Part shown: positions 36,401-48,296 of the stretch, one piece after another
How the letters are laid out: the number at the start of each line of letters is the position of its first letter
How positions within the stretch are numbered: the stretch's first letter is position 1
Assembly (NCBI GenBank): GCA_013397455.1
Contig: VYZB01000273.1
Coordinates: 1,066,270-1,130,269 of the forward strand
Source of the DNA: Crotophaga sulcirostris
Lineage: Eukaryota; Chordata; Aves; Cuculiformes; Crotophagidae
Direction: 5' to 3'
Length of the DNA: 64,000 nucleotides
The notes under the pieces: model-generated
Told to the model about the DNA's origin: nothing
Databases searched by the model: none
Seen by the model: the letters and a program-made list of their open reading frames with translations, nothing else
Made by a program: the position numbers and the translations under genes

Positions 36401-37559
36401 CATGCCACCCTCCCCACTCAAGTTGCTCAGGGTCATGCCTTCTCAGTACATTCTCATTATTTCCAATAGAATATTCTCATGTAGATCAAGTATTTATGGG
36501 AACCTACAAGAGCCTCTCTGTTGGATATGTTTTGTACATAATACAACAGCCAAGGGATTTCTAATATGACATCTTTCTTACAAAGAAAGCCTTTAAAATA
36601 GAGTTTTCCCCCCTTGCCTATCTATAAGATAGGACAATGCTTAGTTAAACATTAAGTCATTTTCATGATGATATTAGACACTAGATAAGCTTAAAATATA
36701 TCATACTCTGTAAAAGTCCTCAACTAATCAGTGCATGAGTTGAAATTTTTTTAACTTGTTTGTGTTCAATTTGTTCTGAGAATTACACGTTATATTTATA
36801 AACTCACAGAGGACCCTTTGGGTATAAACTGTCCTTTGCATTTTTACGTACCCAGCCGAACATCCCCTTTCCCATAGTGTCTCCTTGGCTTTTATTTCAG
36901 CAGAAATGTACTCTGTCAAACACAGCCAGAAGATATCATACCCTTGAGGAAAGCTGAGTATTCGTGTTCCCACGAAGTTCTTCCTCTCTCCCCAGTGTGC
37001 TGAAGTTATCTTTCCAGCTGTTACTCCCTTTTCCATATTTCTCAGCACCAAGTTTGAGGTTTCTGCCTTCTGTACTGATGATCTTTTGTTTTCAGCAAGA
37101 ATTAGTGTACCTAAAGTATTTAATTTTTTGCATACTGGAGTCTTCTCTCCATTGGGCACTGTGTTGTCAAAGGAAAGGAAAAATCATCTTCTTTTGTATG
37201 CAAGAATTAAAACTAAATTTCCACAAAGCTGAAGTTACTTTTTAGTATCAAAGCACTGTTTAACTTAGCCATGCCATAATTTTCTCATGCAAGTTGTGCA
37301 TTTCTGCAAATGTATAGTTTTTATACTTATCTTTGTGCTGCCTTCTCTAAGAGACAACACCCTCCATTTAAAATTATCTGTGTAAAAGAACAATGACTCC
37401 TAAGACCACTCTGATGTAGCTTTTTCCTTGTCCAGGAAATCAGCCTTTTTTCGCATGGTTTTCTGTACAAGCCCATGGCCAGTGTAGAAGCTGATTGTCA
37501 TGGACCATCTTCGAAGGCTTTTTTTAACTTTTCCCACTTTTTTTGAACTTTTCTCACTC
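33490..37559. other. AT-rich noncoding DNA, no gene recognised
   Basis: The longest frame is 143 codons on the - strand (36,728-37,159): Lys/Thr/Asn-rich, no recognised domain, likely chance. Other frames are 110 codons or fewer. A run of nine G occurs at 33,733-33,741. A 25-bp-period direct repeat (TCTGTRTTGTCTCTGT) lies at 33,961-34,001. The part 33,500-33,720, next to the palindrome, is complex and moderately enhancer-like. Confidence 0.6.
33961..34001. repeat. Imperfect direct repeat, period 25 bp
   Basis: TCTGTGTTGTCTCTGT at 33,961-33,976 recurs as TCTGTATTGTCTCTGT at 33,986-34,001, followed by a further TCTCTGTCTCC. It is a small local duplication. Confidence 0.8.
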
Positions 37560-37845
37560 CCCGCAATGCTGCAGAGTTTTATTAGGGTGCCCTGTGAAAT
37601 CCAGTGATGTATCTGGTAGCAATCTAAATTGTGATTAGCCAATGGAATCCTGCATTTCCATTAATGCTGAAGCCCAGTGTCCCTGAGATTTATATCCCTG
37701 AATCTCTCAATTGATTTATAACCTGGTAATCCTTTTATCCCCATTTATATGCAGCATAACTTGACGTAAGTGCTAGAATGTCTCCATTAATCGAATTCAA
37801 GTGTGTTGGACTGAGAAACTGGCCTAAAAACTTTTAGGCCGTACT
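37560..37845. promoter_or_regulatory. Candidate conserved noncoding block with a palindrome
   Basis: Factor-like words are concentrated here: TGATTAGCCAATGG (37,632 on), TTTCCATTAATGCTG, TGACGTAA (37,762-37,769, CRE/bZIP-like), CCATTAATCGAATTCAAGTG (homeodomain core plus NKX2-like TCAAGTG), then GGCCTAAAAACTTTTAGGCC at 37,821-37,840, which is self-complementary at 18 of 20 positions. It has no significant frame. Regulatory function is inferred from texture only. Confidence 0.3.
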
Positions 37846-40379
37846 GTAAATATACTTTGTGTCAAGGGAAGCCAGGAGGTAATATGTCCTTGAGTTGCTT
37901 CATCTTTATGTTCACTCTCAAGCGAAATGAAGAAGAAAAAAAAAATCTACCAACTATTAATGTTATGTTTGGAGTATTTGTTGTGATAAAAATGTGTTAA
38001 AATTTCTCACTTTGTGTAGAGCACAGCCCTGTTGGCCACTGGATTGCAGTGTAGCTGTAGGCAAGCTCTCCAAGGACTTACCTTGTTCCTGCTTTCTGTG
38101 GTGCAGTGATACCAACCTGGCTCCCAAACACAGTATAACGTTTTTGTAGGGTGGTTTAAACCCCACTAAAGTTGATAGAGGAGATAAGCATCTGAATTTC
38201 ACAAAATATCTGCTGCAGTTAAGAACTAGGAAGCAAAAAGGTGTTTTTTCTTTCGTTGTCTCAAATCATGCAATATTAACTTTTCCCAAGTTGTATGGCA
38301 CACAAGTGTGAAGTCCCAGCACTGCTATTTTAATTATGTGATGGAAAATTTAATAGTTACTGCAGCTTTACATTATTACTGCTCCTTCTGCGTGGACTTA
38401 GAAATTAGATGAAAACATTGCTTATAAGAACCTGTGCAGTTTCTCTGAAACAATGGCTTGCCAGCAGCAGCCCCTTCGATAACCTTTAGCAACCATGTCT
38501 ACAGAGGATGAGGGGAGTCCCATGTTACACTTAAATCAAATGTGTGGCACAGCAAATGGAGGAGCTATTAAAATATATTTATTATTCATTATTATTAAAT
38601 TGCCTGCATGCGGAGTAGTACAGAGTAGCAAACTTAAAATTTTTGTTGACTCATTAAGTCTACGGTGTGATGTCCTGCAAACCCCAAATTTGTATTTATA
38701 GCATTAATTTTAAAGCTCTGTTTAAGCAATTACATCTGTGTATTACATGAAAAAATACAGAATAAAGGTAAATCTTACAGTATGTTGGAAATTTGCTGGT
38801 TGAATACACTAATGTCTGTCTTGAAACTTAATGTGCTATTGGGATAGAACCTGATTTAACCCAGAAATTTACAGGTGAGACTGTGGAAGATAATGTGTGC
38901 CACTACTGAAGATGTGTTAATAAATTATAATTCTGTATGCTGTATGCATTCCAATTGCCTCTTTAGTAAATACTTAACACATTAAAGTCTGCCAGAAAAT
39001 CAGATGAAATGAAACCAATTTAAGTCCTTAATTTGTATTATGTTATGCAATACTACATCACGTTGCATCCATAGAAACAAGAAATTGATATTTTCTGAAT
39101 CAGATCTTCTGTTTCTCAGCAATTTGTTATTATGCTGGTATCTTTAGGGAGGGAATGGGCAGATAACTTTCCATTTCTTGGATGTAACATCTTCGTATGC
39201 TGCAGGAGGAGAAAAGGAGTAAATAACAAAAAAGGAGGATCATCTTTTCTGTCCTGCTATGTTATGATGATGAAGCTATAGTGGTACTATAATTATAAGA
39301 ACTTAGTACATTGAAACCTCATTGTCAAGATTGTTTAATGTAATGATAAAATTCAGTGTTTTTTCATCATAAGCCTGTTTAAAATTAGCTGTGAGCACCT
39401 TAGATGAGCAAGTTGCTTAAAACTAAACATATACGTAGATTTGTGCAGTATCAGGGCATTTAGTTAGCAAATATATAAAAAAAATCCAACTGACCACAAC
39501 TAATCATGCATGAGGGGAAAATGCTCTTTTGTTATTGCATGTGTGGGCTGAGCAGAAAGGCCAATATGAACCTGGGAAGTGTAATGGTCATCAGCACCAA
39601 CAGTATCAAAAAACATATTAGTCTGAAAAATGGCTCCACAATGTCTTGGTTAACATTTCCAAAAAGGCAATTCTGTGACATTAATAGTAGAACCAGTTGA
39701 AGAATTAACTATTTGTGAATGTAACAAAAAATCCTAAATAACTTTTTTTTTTTTAAAAATAGAACATTTATAAAATTCTCAAGCGTTCATTTAAGAAACA
39801 AACAAAAGCAACCTATGACTGCATTAGCTTGTCTGTAGAGGAGGGGACTGGGAGCTGCTGTGGGTCACAGCAAACCAAGTGGGAAAGCAGGCTTGAGCCC
39901 AGGCACCTGGAATACCCACAGCCCTCATGTGTGGCTTGAGTTTAGCTCCTGGAGGGAGCTAACAACAACTGCATATTGGGCATCTGATATAACCTTATAA
40001 CAAGTCAATACAGTTGTTTCTGAGTGAAGCCATAGAATATTTTTCTGGTCCTGTCTAAAGAGAAAAAAATTCACGTTGCAATATAGTAGAAAAAAAAAAA
40101 AAAAGAAAAGACTCTAAATATCACCTTAATTTTCTGAGAGCACTTTCAGTATGCTTTGTTGATCCTAAAACCATCTGGGTGACTACTTCAACTATTAATA
40201 ATTTGGTTTTCTAGTTGCTAAAAGAAGCCAAAGTCAAAAGAACAACTGTCTTCTATATTTTGGCTGTGTGCTGTACAAAATAATTGACTGTCTGGTGAAA
40301 AACTGTCTTGTCATATTTTGTAATAAAATAATATTTTTGTGCATAACTTGACCTGTCCTAGTGAGTTATGCTGCTCATT
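37846..40379. other. AT-rich noncoding DNA, no gene recognised
   Basis: Frames are 79 codons or fewer. The part 38,440-38,720 (GCCTTGCATGCGG-like wording, GTTGACTCATTAAGTC, TAGCATTAATTTTAAAGC) has enhancer-like texture. Long A-runs at 39,740-39,760 and 40,090-40,105 have no target-site duplication or gene-like sequence upstream that would mark a processed pseudogene. Confidence 0.6.
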
Positions 40380-41050
40380 GTTTCATAGTAACAATTTCCA
40401 ATGGGATTTTAATAATACTCTTGCTCTTACCGTCTTGTACAATGTAAGTTGTTACATTCAATTTGTAAGAAAAATATTAAGGTATAAAACTAGATAATCT
40501 GTATCCCTTTAGAATCAAAAGTCACTTTGCCAAAATATTTTAACACATGAAATTGCTTCTTAAGAGATGTTTGCTAAGATAAAACGACAGAAAACTACAT
40601 TTCCATTATAATTATAACTGACTGGTGGTGCTAAGTTTTTATAATTTAAAGGTATTCTCAAATCTGACAGCTCTTCCATGTTGAATTATGCATTTCTGGC
40701 TCTTAAATAGTTCTGCTGGCATGAGACAGCTGAGATGAAGTTGTCTTTCTAAAATAATTGCTCCATGGAGCATCCATTATACCTTCAGAAAAAATGTATT
40801 ACTTGACTTCTACAAATTATAGACTAGCCTATAATGGGTATTTTTGACAGCTATTAGCTTTTTTAAAAAAAATCTGAACAGTAAAATGAGTATTGATATC
40901 ACTCTGCTGTGTCTTGAATGTTAATACCAACCTTTTCTCTACTCCTTTTCTAAAGCATGATGTAATCATTAATTACAATAATATTGATGTAATTGCACTC
41001 ATCCTGAACTCCACCCACTGTAATAGTAACCTGTGATTTTTTTTTCTACA
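40380..41050. promoter_or_regulatory. Candidate conserved noncoding / enhancer block
   Basis: Complex AT-rich sequence with CAATTTCCAATGGGATTTTA, TGAATTATGCATTTCTGG, AATAATTGCTCCATGGAGCA and, at 40,961-40,977, the near-palindromic homeodomain cluster TGTAATCATTAATTACA, followed by GATGTAATTGCACTCATCC. No frame, repeat or CpG cluster. The call is inference from motif texture. Confidence 0.25.
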
Positions 41051-44000
41051 GTAATAATCACTCTATATTTCCTGTTCTTGGCAAAAAGGAAAAAAAAAAA
41101 AAACCAAAACCAGATTTAGGCATAAAATCCCGTGCCATATTTTGACATCATCACTGCTCATGATGAACATGTTTATCTTTGGCGTGAGTAGAGACTTAGG
41201 TTGTCCAGGTTCTAGGAGGCTGAGCTGTTCTAGGAGGCTGTTCTAGACTTTCATGTTTAATATTGTGGTGTAGCTTTCAGTACAATGGGTTTAACCCCAG
41301 AGACTGCACTTTCACAGGTAATAAATGACGAGGCATATAAGATGTTCTGGTGTCTGAGCTTCCTTTTTTTGGGTGCCTGCAGTAGTCAACTGAAGTCATG
41401 CGTGTTTACCACTGTCTGGTGTATTTACATTTTCAGATGGTGCTTAGTGACTTCAGTATTCTCCAGTTTGCACTAGGTAAATGCATGGCAGTTCAGAAAG
41501 TGTTAAAAGAGGAGTTCTTGGAGGGCAGATGGTGAGAAAACAGAAAAGCCTACGGAGATTTTTAAAGAAAATGAGATATTCTCTATATCAAATATATATT
41601 GTTAGTGGTTTTTTTTTAAATAGACTTGAACTGGAAAGAGTATCTGTGAGAATTGATGCCTGTCCTCCTACTCTATCAAACTTTGTATCTTCATACAAAG
41701 AGCAGCAACTGTTCAAAAGGAAAGCAAATTACTTTTGTGTATATGTTAATTTTGTGAATTGAGTGGTGAGGGTAGGGGTGGCTATGGACAGAGCATGTTT
41801 CATGTATTTTGGAAGTACTGTTTAGATCTAAACTATAATAACATGTTTATAACATGCAAAATAGATGAGTTGACTTTTGTATTTACAGTTGAATAAATTA
41901 ATTTACAGTGAAGTTAACCACAGTAATTAAGGGTCTTCTGCACTCTGGCCATTGCATCTCAGTCCTGTGGTGTGGTACAACCTGACTGGACTGCTCATCC
42001 ACGTTTATGTTTATTTGTATATTTGGTGCTTGAGTGAGAAGTGTGTGTCAGACTCTGCAAGACCAGAACAGCTTGGAGCAAAGAGAGAAATCAGAATAAC
42101 AAGAGTTACTGTGTGAACTAAGGAGAAACCCTGATTGGGTTCACTTTTACCTACACACTGAGGATGTTTAACTTGCATAAAAATCACCCAGTAGCCAGGC
42201 CAGTCGTTGGAGATGATTGTAAGGATAACAAAAATATCTCAGGATGTGTAACCTCAGTTCTGGTGATGCACAGGGGCAGCTGAACAGATGAAATAATGAA
42301 ATAATGAAAGAAGCAATAATGGTAGGATCCACAGCTCCATTTAGTGTCCTTTGAATACCTGTCGCTATCTTAAAAATCAGCTTCAGACGAGTGTCAGGAA
42401 GAAAAAACCAGAACTCCTTTTCAGCGTGAATATATCCCTTTTCACAAAGTAATGAACACTCTGAGTATTCGGAAATAAAGTAAATGTCACAAGTAAAAAT
42501 AACCACTGCAAAAGTTTTCAGCACTGATAAAAAAAAAACAACAACTCCCCAAATTCTATTATAATATCAGAAAAAAAATTTACTGGTACAGTAATCAGTG
42601 CAATACAAACTATATTTAGAAGCACTGCAATTATTACGTAATACATCATGAAGACCCTCTAGAGGTGGTGTTACCAGAGATCATAGGCTACTTCTGAAAG
42701 CCATTAAGGATCTCTCAGTTGCCAAACTAGTTCATCCATAACCAGTAATGTCCTCTCTGAAGCATTATTTTCTTATCACATGAGACCTGTAGCAGAGAAA
42801 CTTTAAATTTTAAGCCATGACTGTTGAAAGAAAAAGTAACCTTTACATCTTGGCTATTTTTTAATTAATACCTTTATTATATCCTTGACCCAAGTTCTAC
42901 AGTTATTGGAGGAATTAATCAACATACATGCTGGCATTTTTCTTTATTTGTTTCATTGTTTGTTTGGTTTTTTCTTCGCTCTCTGTTAGGCAATTTCTAA
43001 AGTAAAAATAATGATATATAGTTCCAAGGTAATGGAAGCCTGTTGGACTAAAGTAAAAAAAAAATTTCAGAATTTGGCAGAGGTTGAGGTGTTTAAACAA
43101 AAAATTGGTGTGAATTCATAAAAAACACTGTTGGAGAGTCATTTTCTTTCAGCAGGAATGTTTTAAAGTTTATCAACTCTGGACACTTAACGAAAGACTT
43201 GGTTGTAAATTTTGGAATAGTAATATTATTGTTTTAGGGCCAATATCCTCTTACACTGGGAGCTGCAGAAGAATATATTACAACACATACAGTGACATAG
43301 ATAGTGACTGCTGTAACTTTTTTAAAAATCTCTTTTTTTTAATTTCAACTCAAAAAATGAAAGTTTGCATCTATGAAGTAATGCTCTTCAGCTTTTTTGG
43401 TGTTTGTGAAGAGATCATGTGCAACCTGATCGTTTGGTGTCTCAGAAGGTTCTTGTTGATCCATTCTCTTTTCTTATTTAAGCATGATAAATTTCAGATT
43501 TATTTGCGAGAGTTTCTGAAGTGGCCTGTGTGGTGTCTTAAATGATATGACATGTATTTGGTAGTCATTCACCTAATAGCTGATACCATTTTGAATATCT
43601 AAAACAAATGTGTTTTTCTACTGCTCTGTTAGGGATATTTCTGCAGAATAATATCTTCATTCTGAATTAATTCTCTTTATTGGAGGACAAGAAAAATCCA
43701 TCGTTCTGTAATGTTTGTAAGTAAATTAAAGCAAGAACAGAAAAATGAATTCTTGAAGTGGTTGCACTGTTGCTGATCCATATAGAAACTGTGGCACTAA
43801 GTCTGTATCCTGCTGGTCCCAAGGAGGCAGAATGTTGGCCTGATATATGAAGTTGTTGAACACCTGAGGATATAAGTGCATTCATAAATAGTTACACTGT
43901 GCAGGCTGCTAAGATAAAGTGTGCATAAAACAATAGGAAATCATTACTGTTATGTTTTGCATCCACTTTGCAAAAGGCTGAATGGCTACAGAAGGTGAAA

Positions 44001-46394
44001 ACCAGTGAAGATCCAGGCCCAGGAGCTTTCCTAAGCAACAGAATACTTGCTCTTATTTTGGGGATTGCATCAAAAGCTTTCAATGAAAAGAAGTGTATGA
44101 ATTTAAAAGTTTTCTTTGCTTTTAGCTGCAGATGTAAAATTAAGGCTGTTGAAGACAAAGTGGGCTGTCAGATTGTTTAATCACGGGATAGCAGTGTGTA
44201 CTTCATGTGTGAGTGTGAGATTTTCCTTCACCCCGCTCAGCAGCTCTGAAGTGGTGAGTGGGATGTTAGCTTGTCACCGTTTTATTGCAAAAAAAATCAA
44301 GAAATGTCTGATTAAGTCAGAGAAAAAGTTACTGCATTATTAAAATGGGGGAATCATTTTTTTCTTTCTTATGGTTTGTCAAATTTATAAAATATTATAT
44401 TTCTCTTCGGATAGAGTTGCATACTGTGTAGCTCAGAGATAATCCCTATGGTCTTGGCATATGTTACTTAATTGTCTCAGAAGGAAATACCATAAATACC
44501 ATGCTGTCATCTCCCATGGGCATTTGCTCATCTGTCACAGTGGGAGCTCCAGACTGGGTGAGGTGCTCTAAGACATTTCTTAAACTATGTAAATCATAGC
44601 CATTTCTCCTTCCTACTTCCCAAATGGTCAATTATGTATAAACATGTGTTAATAAAAATTTACTTCTTTTGCCTCCGAGGTACACACCCAGAAAGCTATG
44701 TGAGTATGATAAACTATAAATGCCATTAATATGTGATTCAACCTATGACATAAATTACTGATTTAAAATGCCAACACAGATATGGAAGACTGTGGGATTC
44801 AGGCCCACAGTAGAGGCAAAACAAAAGTATCAATAGAAGTCATTAAAGAAACTGGAGAAATTTCTGTGTTTTTCCTATTTTCTTTTAAGGAATCTATTTT
44901 GTATCTACCTACTGAGTGAAAAGCCATTAGAAGATTATGGTGAAAGTATGCTAAAGGCATACACATTTGCTCTTTAATGACCTCTGTACAGGTTGGGTTA
45001 CTGTATGAGGTAGAAACCAGACAAGGTTGAAGCAAACAACTGTAGTGAATATTGATGCATATAGACAATGGATTGGTGGCTAAAACGGTCTGTTATCCTT
45101 AGCTGTATCAATGAATAACCATGAGATGCCCAAGGGGTGTAAGGAAAAGGCCATGTTTTAGGACAGTCCACATTGTTGGTGGGGTTTTTTGACTTCAAAC
45201 AGCCCGTGGCAAGCACAATCTATTTATCTGATCCTTATTTCGCAGTCTAAATCAACTTGCAGGCTGTATTTATATAGGTCATCATGGTTGTTTTGAAGCA
45301 GAATCTCTGATTGAATTTACACTCATCCATATTTAGGATATATAGCCAGTCAATGAAGTATTAAAACTGATGGCACAGTATTGATGAATATTCCTTAGAT
45401 ATCTAATGCTGAAATATTTCTGATGTACTGGTAAACTGAATCAGCCCCATGTATTGCTGCTGTGTCAGTGGTGAGTCTGGAAAACTGTTGTATCAGATGG
45501 ACAATTTTTTGTCCTTTTTTTCTGAGATGCATAGAACTTCAGATACAGGTGGGTATAAGCCAAATATCTTTAAAGCATTTAATTAATATTTATTAATACT
45601 TACATAACTTCTGAGGCAAGATGAGAAAGATACTGCATAGTATTAACACAAAAACTTGGTCCGAAAATTACTTAGAACTGAGGTTGAGTCATTTATAGGA
45701 AAAATGATGCAGTGATATTGTTTGTGTGTAGAGAAACTTTCTATAGTTTTTGTTAAAAACTAGAAGGTGAAGAAAGATGAAGAGGGTAGCATTGAATTCT
45801 AAAATAGTAGTTTAAAAAGGGGGATTAGACCATGATGGAGATTGTACTGTGGCATGGCCAAGGTGCAGGGGACAGCGATGAAGTGAAGAAGGTGTCACTG
45901 CTTTCAAATTGATCCCTTTCTCCAAATCTCAAATGCAAATGTGGCAACCTGAACATCTAAGTAATCCTCTTTCTTCCCATTTCCAAACAGCTGCAAATAC
46001 ACTCGGAATTCAGGCTTCTCTGTTGAGGGTTAGTCTCTTTTATCAAGCCCTCAGAAAACTTTCATGATGCAAATGTTTTTTTACCAGAGTGCTTTCATTT
46101 GGAAGGGAGGATTTAAAGCAAAGTAATTTCAATTTTATTTTCCCATTCATGTTTCATAGCTTAAAAAGCATAAATGCACTGTTCTTTATTTTAGGGTAAG
46201 AACTCTGTGTATTAAATATTTTCACATTTGGTAGTATCAGAAGTAAAAAGGATAACTAGCTGGAAGTTTGCTTTTTTGATGCTAGGACTTTTTGGCTCAT
46301 ACTTGCAGGGTCAAATAGATAAGTGTGAATTATGATGAATTTGTATGTTTCCCTTCTCTCCTTCAGAAAAAAATGTTCAGTGTAATATGAGGCA
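41051..46394. other. AT-rich noncoding DNA, no gene recognised
   Basis: The longest frame is 118 codons, - strand, 42,168-42,524; it is unrecognised. An 18-bp-period direct repeat lies at 41,209-41,240. A-runs occur at 41,091-41,104 and 42,530-42,540. The part 45,950-46,200 has CNE-like texture (AACAGCTGCAAATACAC, ATGATGCAAATG). No CR1 was recognised. Confidence 0.6.
41209..41240. repeat. Direct repeat GTTCTAGGAGGCTG, period 18 bp
   Basis: The 14-mer occurs at 41,209-41,222 and 41,227-41,240, followed by TTCTAG, which starts a third partial copy. It is a local duplication of recent look, since the two copies are identical. Confidence 0.9.
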
Positions 46395-46720
46395 TTTGAA
46401 TTTATTACCATTCATCAAAGACAGCTTTTGGCAGCATTTTATCACCAACGAACTCATTGGCATATAAAAACAATGCATGTGCTGTTCCGTGAAGCAGGAA
46501 AGGAAATTTGATGGGAAGGTCTATTACATCACTTGAGCAAGTCTTTTTTTTTTTTAACCAAATAAAATCCTAGAGGCGCCATTCGCGTTGCTGTAGCTAA
46601 AGGCCATCATAAAACCCTGTTTTCACGGTGTTGTATATCGTTACTGAACCATTAAAAACTATACTACCTTTAAAACTAACATTTTGTGGAGGACTCAGTT
46701 TGGAAAGGGGAATGTGCCTG
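46395..46720. promoter_or_regulatory. Strong candidate conserved noncoding element
   Basis: This block stands out by CpG-bearing complex sequence within AT-rich DNA: TAGAGGCGCCATTCGCGTTG (46,571-46,590), AAAGGCCATCATAAAACCC (caudal/posterior-Hox-like CATAAA), TTTCACGGTG and TATATCGTTACTGAACC. Upstream are AACAATGCATGTG (SOX/POU-like, about 46,469) and TTATCACCAACG. It has no frame of note. CpGs kept outside an island often reflect selection in vertebrates, but conservation here has not been measured. Confidence 0.35.
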
Positions 46721-47559
46721 TGTATTTTTAAATTGGGGAAAATATTTTTCAGTTAAAAAGGTCAAGCAGCTAATACTTACTCACTTTGTTCAATTTTAGG
46801 ACCATTTAATATTTATGTTCTTATGCTTAAGCTTCTATATATGAGGAATTTTTTAAAATGTCCATTTTTTTTCTCCTCCAAAATCTATTTTTGTGGGAAG
46901 AAATTAACTTAATAGTAAGATTGATTATGTCCTGATCACACAGAGACACCAGCACGTTCACAATTTTACATTCTCTGAGTGGTACTGGGGAGCTAAGAAT
47001 GCTTCGTACATCCTTGCTGCTTGTGTGGGACTGGAAAAGTGAGTACCCACCACCTTTTAGTAGTTACAATTGTATGAAGTGCCACTAGTATCTATGCCAT
47101 TACAACTGCACTTAAAATGATAGTAGTAATGAATAGCCATAATTTTATTGTAAACCCATGATTTGATTTGCTAAAGTGTCTGCAGTGAGGAGAGAGGAGT
47201 TGTGTATCCTTGAGTCAAATAATGTTATCTTCCAAACATCCGTCTGAACGTGGAACCCTTTATCCTTCCTTAATCCTTCATTTTGTGTGATAATAGAAAA
47301 TCTTCTATAATCTACATAATGATAAACTCTTAAAATGCAGGTAATATTGTAGTGCAAGTAATCTCTCTTCCTTTGAGGAGATGTGTTACACTTTCTATTG
47401 AAGGACCAAAGGTCTTGATAGCGTTATTGTGTCATAGTGATGTAAAAGTATTAAACAGTATTATTTGGATGCAACATTTTCACTGTGCATTTCATGTAGG
47501 AAAGTCCATGTAATTTTAATTTTTCATTTTAGAATCATCTGCTACACCTTCTCTGATGA
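46721..47559. other. AT-rich noncoding DNA, no gene recognised
   Basis: Only a 70-codon unrecognised frame (47,145-47,357, -) is present. There is no repeat or promoter-like sequence. Confidence 0.6.
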
Positions 47560-47830
47560 GAAACTTTTATTCCGTCCTTAAGTAGCATTATTCATTTCCT
47601 TGCATGTTACAGAATTAGTTAAAGCACCTAAATGATGGCATATTAAAATGAATGAAAATAAAGCATGGTGGTATGTGTTATAAAGCAGTCCATCTGTACT
47701 GGTTATCTGATTACAGGATATTCATTCCCTGATCGTGGATGCAAATTGCATCAGCTGCTCTGTGACCTTCAATGTCTAATTATTCTTAGTTAATATTAGG
47801 CACCTGAGTTTTATCAAGAAAATATAGTCT
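47560..47830. promoter_or_regulatory. Strong candidate developmental enhancer (octamer, E-box, homeodomain)
   Basis: Within about 70 bp lie a perfect octamer ATGCAAAT (47,739-47,746, part of the near-palindrome ATGCAAATTGCAT), E-box CAGCTG (47,752-47,757), nuclear-receptor half-site TGACCTT (47,763-47,769), homeodomain core TAATTA (47,777-47,782) and E-box CACCTG (47,801-47,806). Upstream are CCTAAATGATGGCATATTA and TCTGATTACAGG. Each word alone is common; the spacing and density are what make the block notable. No coding frame is present. Confidence 0.35.
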
Positions 47831-48101
47831 GTGTGTACTTGTGAATAAATATGAAAAGTGTCAGTATATCGCCATTGCTAATTTAAGTCCAGTTAAAATG
47901 TCTGATGAACCATATGTAGACGTGAATCATATGTCTACTTTATTATTGTGTGCTACATTACTAATAGAGCAAAAATGTTCTTTTTCTATGTGATTATGAT
48001 ATAATTTAAAAATTTTAGTAGCATAAGGCTAGCGTCTTACTAGAGATATGCAATCACGAGGTTAATAACCAAAGGCAAATAATAAATAGCGACAGCTGTG
48101 T
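47831..48101. other. AT-rich noncoding DNA
   Basis: It contains CATATGTAGAC (47,909 on) repeated as CATATGTCTAC about 17 bp later, so GTAGAC and GTCTAC form a short inverted pair. Nothing else is recognised before the CR1 fragment. Confidence 0.6.
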
Positions 48102-48296
48102 AGGGCAATGAAGCTGGTGAAGGGTCTGGAGAACAAGTCTTATGAGGAGCAACTGAGGGACCTGGGATTGTTTAGTCCGGAGAAGAGAAGGCTGAGGGAA
48201 GACCTTATTGCTTTCTACAGTTACCTGAAAGGAGGTTGTAGTGAGGTGGGTGTTGACCTATTCTTGCAAATAACAAGGAGGCGGACACATGGTGGA
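48102..48296 (+). mobile_element. CR1 LINE fragment, ORF2 C-terminal region, 3' end missing
   Basis: Translation in the frame starting at 48,108 gives the familiar C-terminal wording of the CR1 reverse-transcriptase [22 protein letters not shown], then [19 protein letters not shown]. The sequence stops matching after about ACAAGGAGGCGGACACATGG, and no 3' UTR or GATTCTAT tail follows. CR1 copies are normally 5'-truncated but keep their 3' end, so this one has lost it by deletion or rearrangement. It is a dead element; no full domain is present. Confidence 0.9.

Noticed and set aside
36728..37159. 143-codon frame on the - strand
   Set aside because: It has no recognisable domain, its composition matches the AT-rich surroundings and there is no promoter or splice support. 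A frame of this length is plausible by chance in 64 kb.
40085..40110. A-run that could be a processed-pseudogene tail
   Set aside because: No gene-like sequence precedes it and no target-site duplication is visible.
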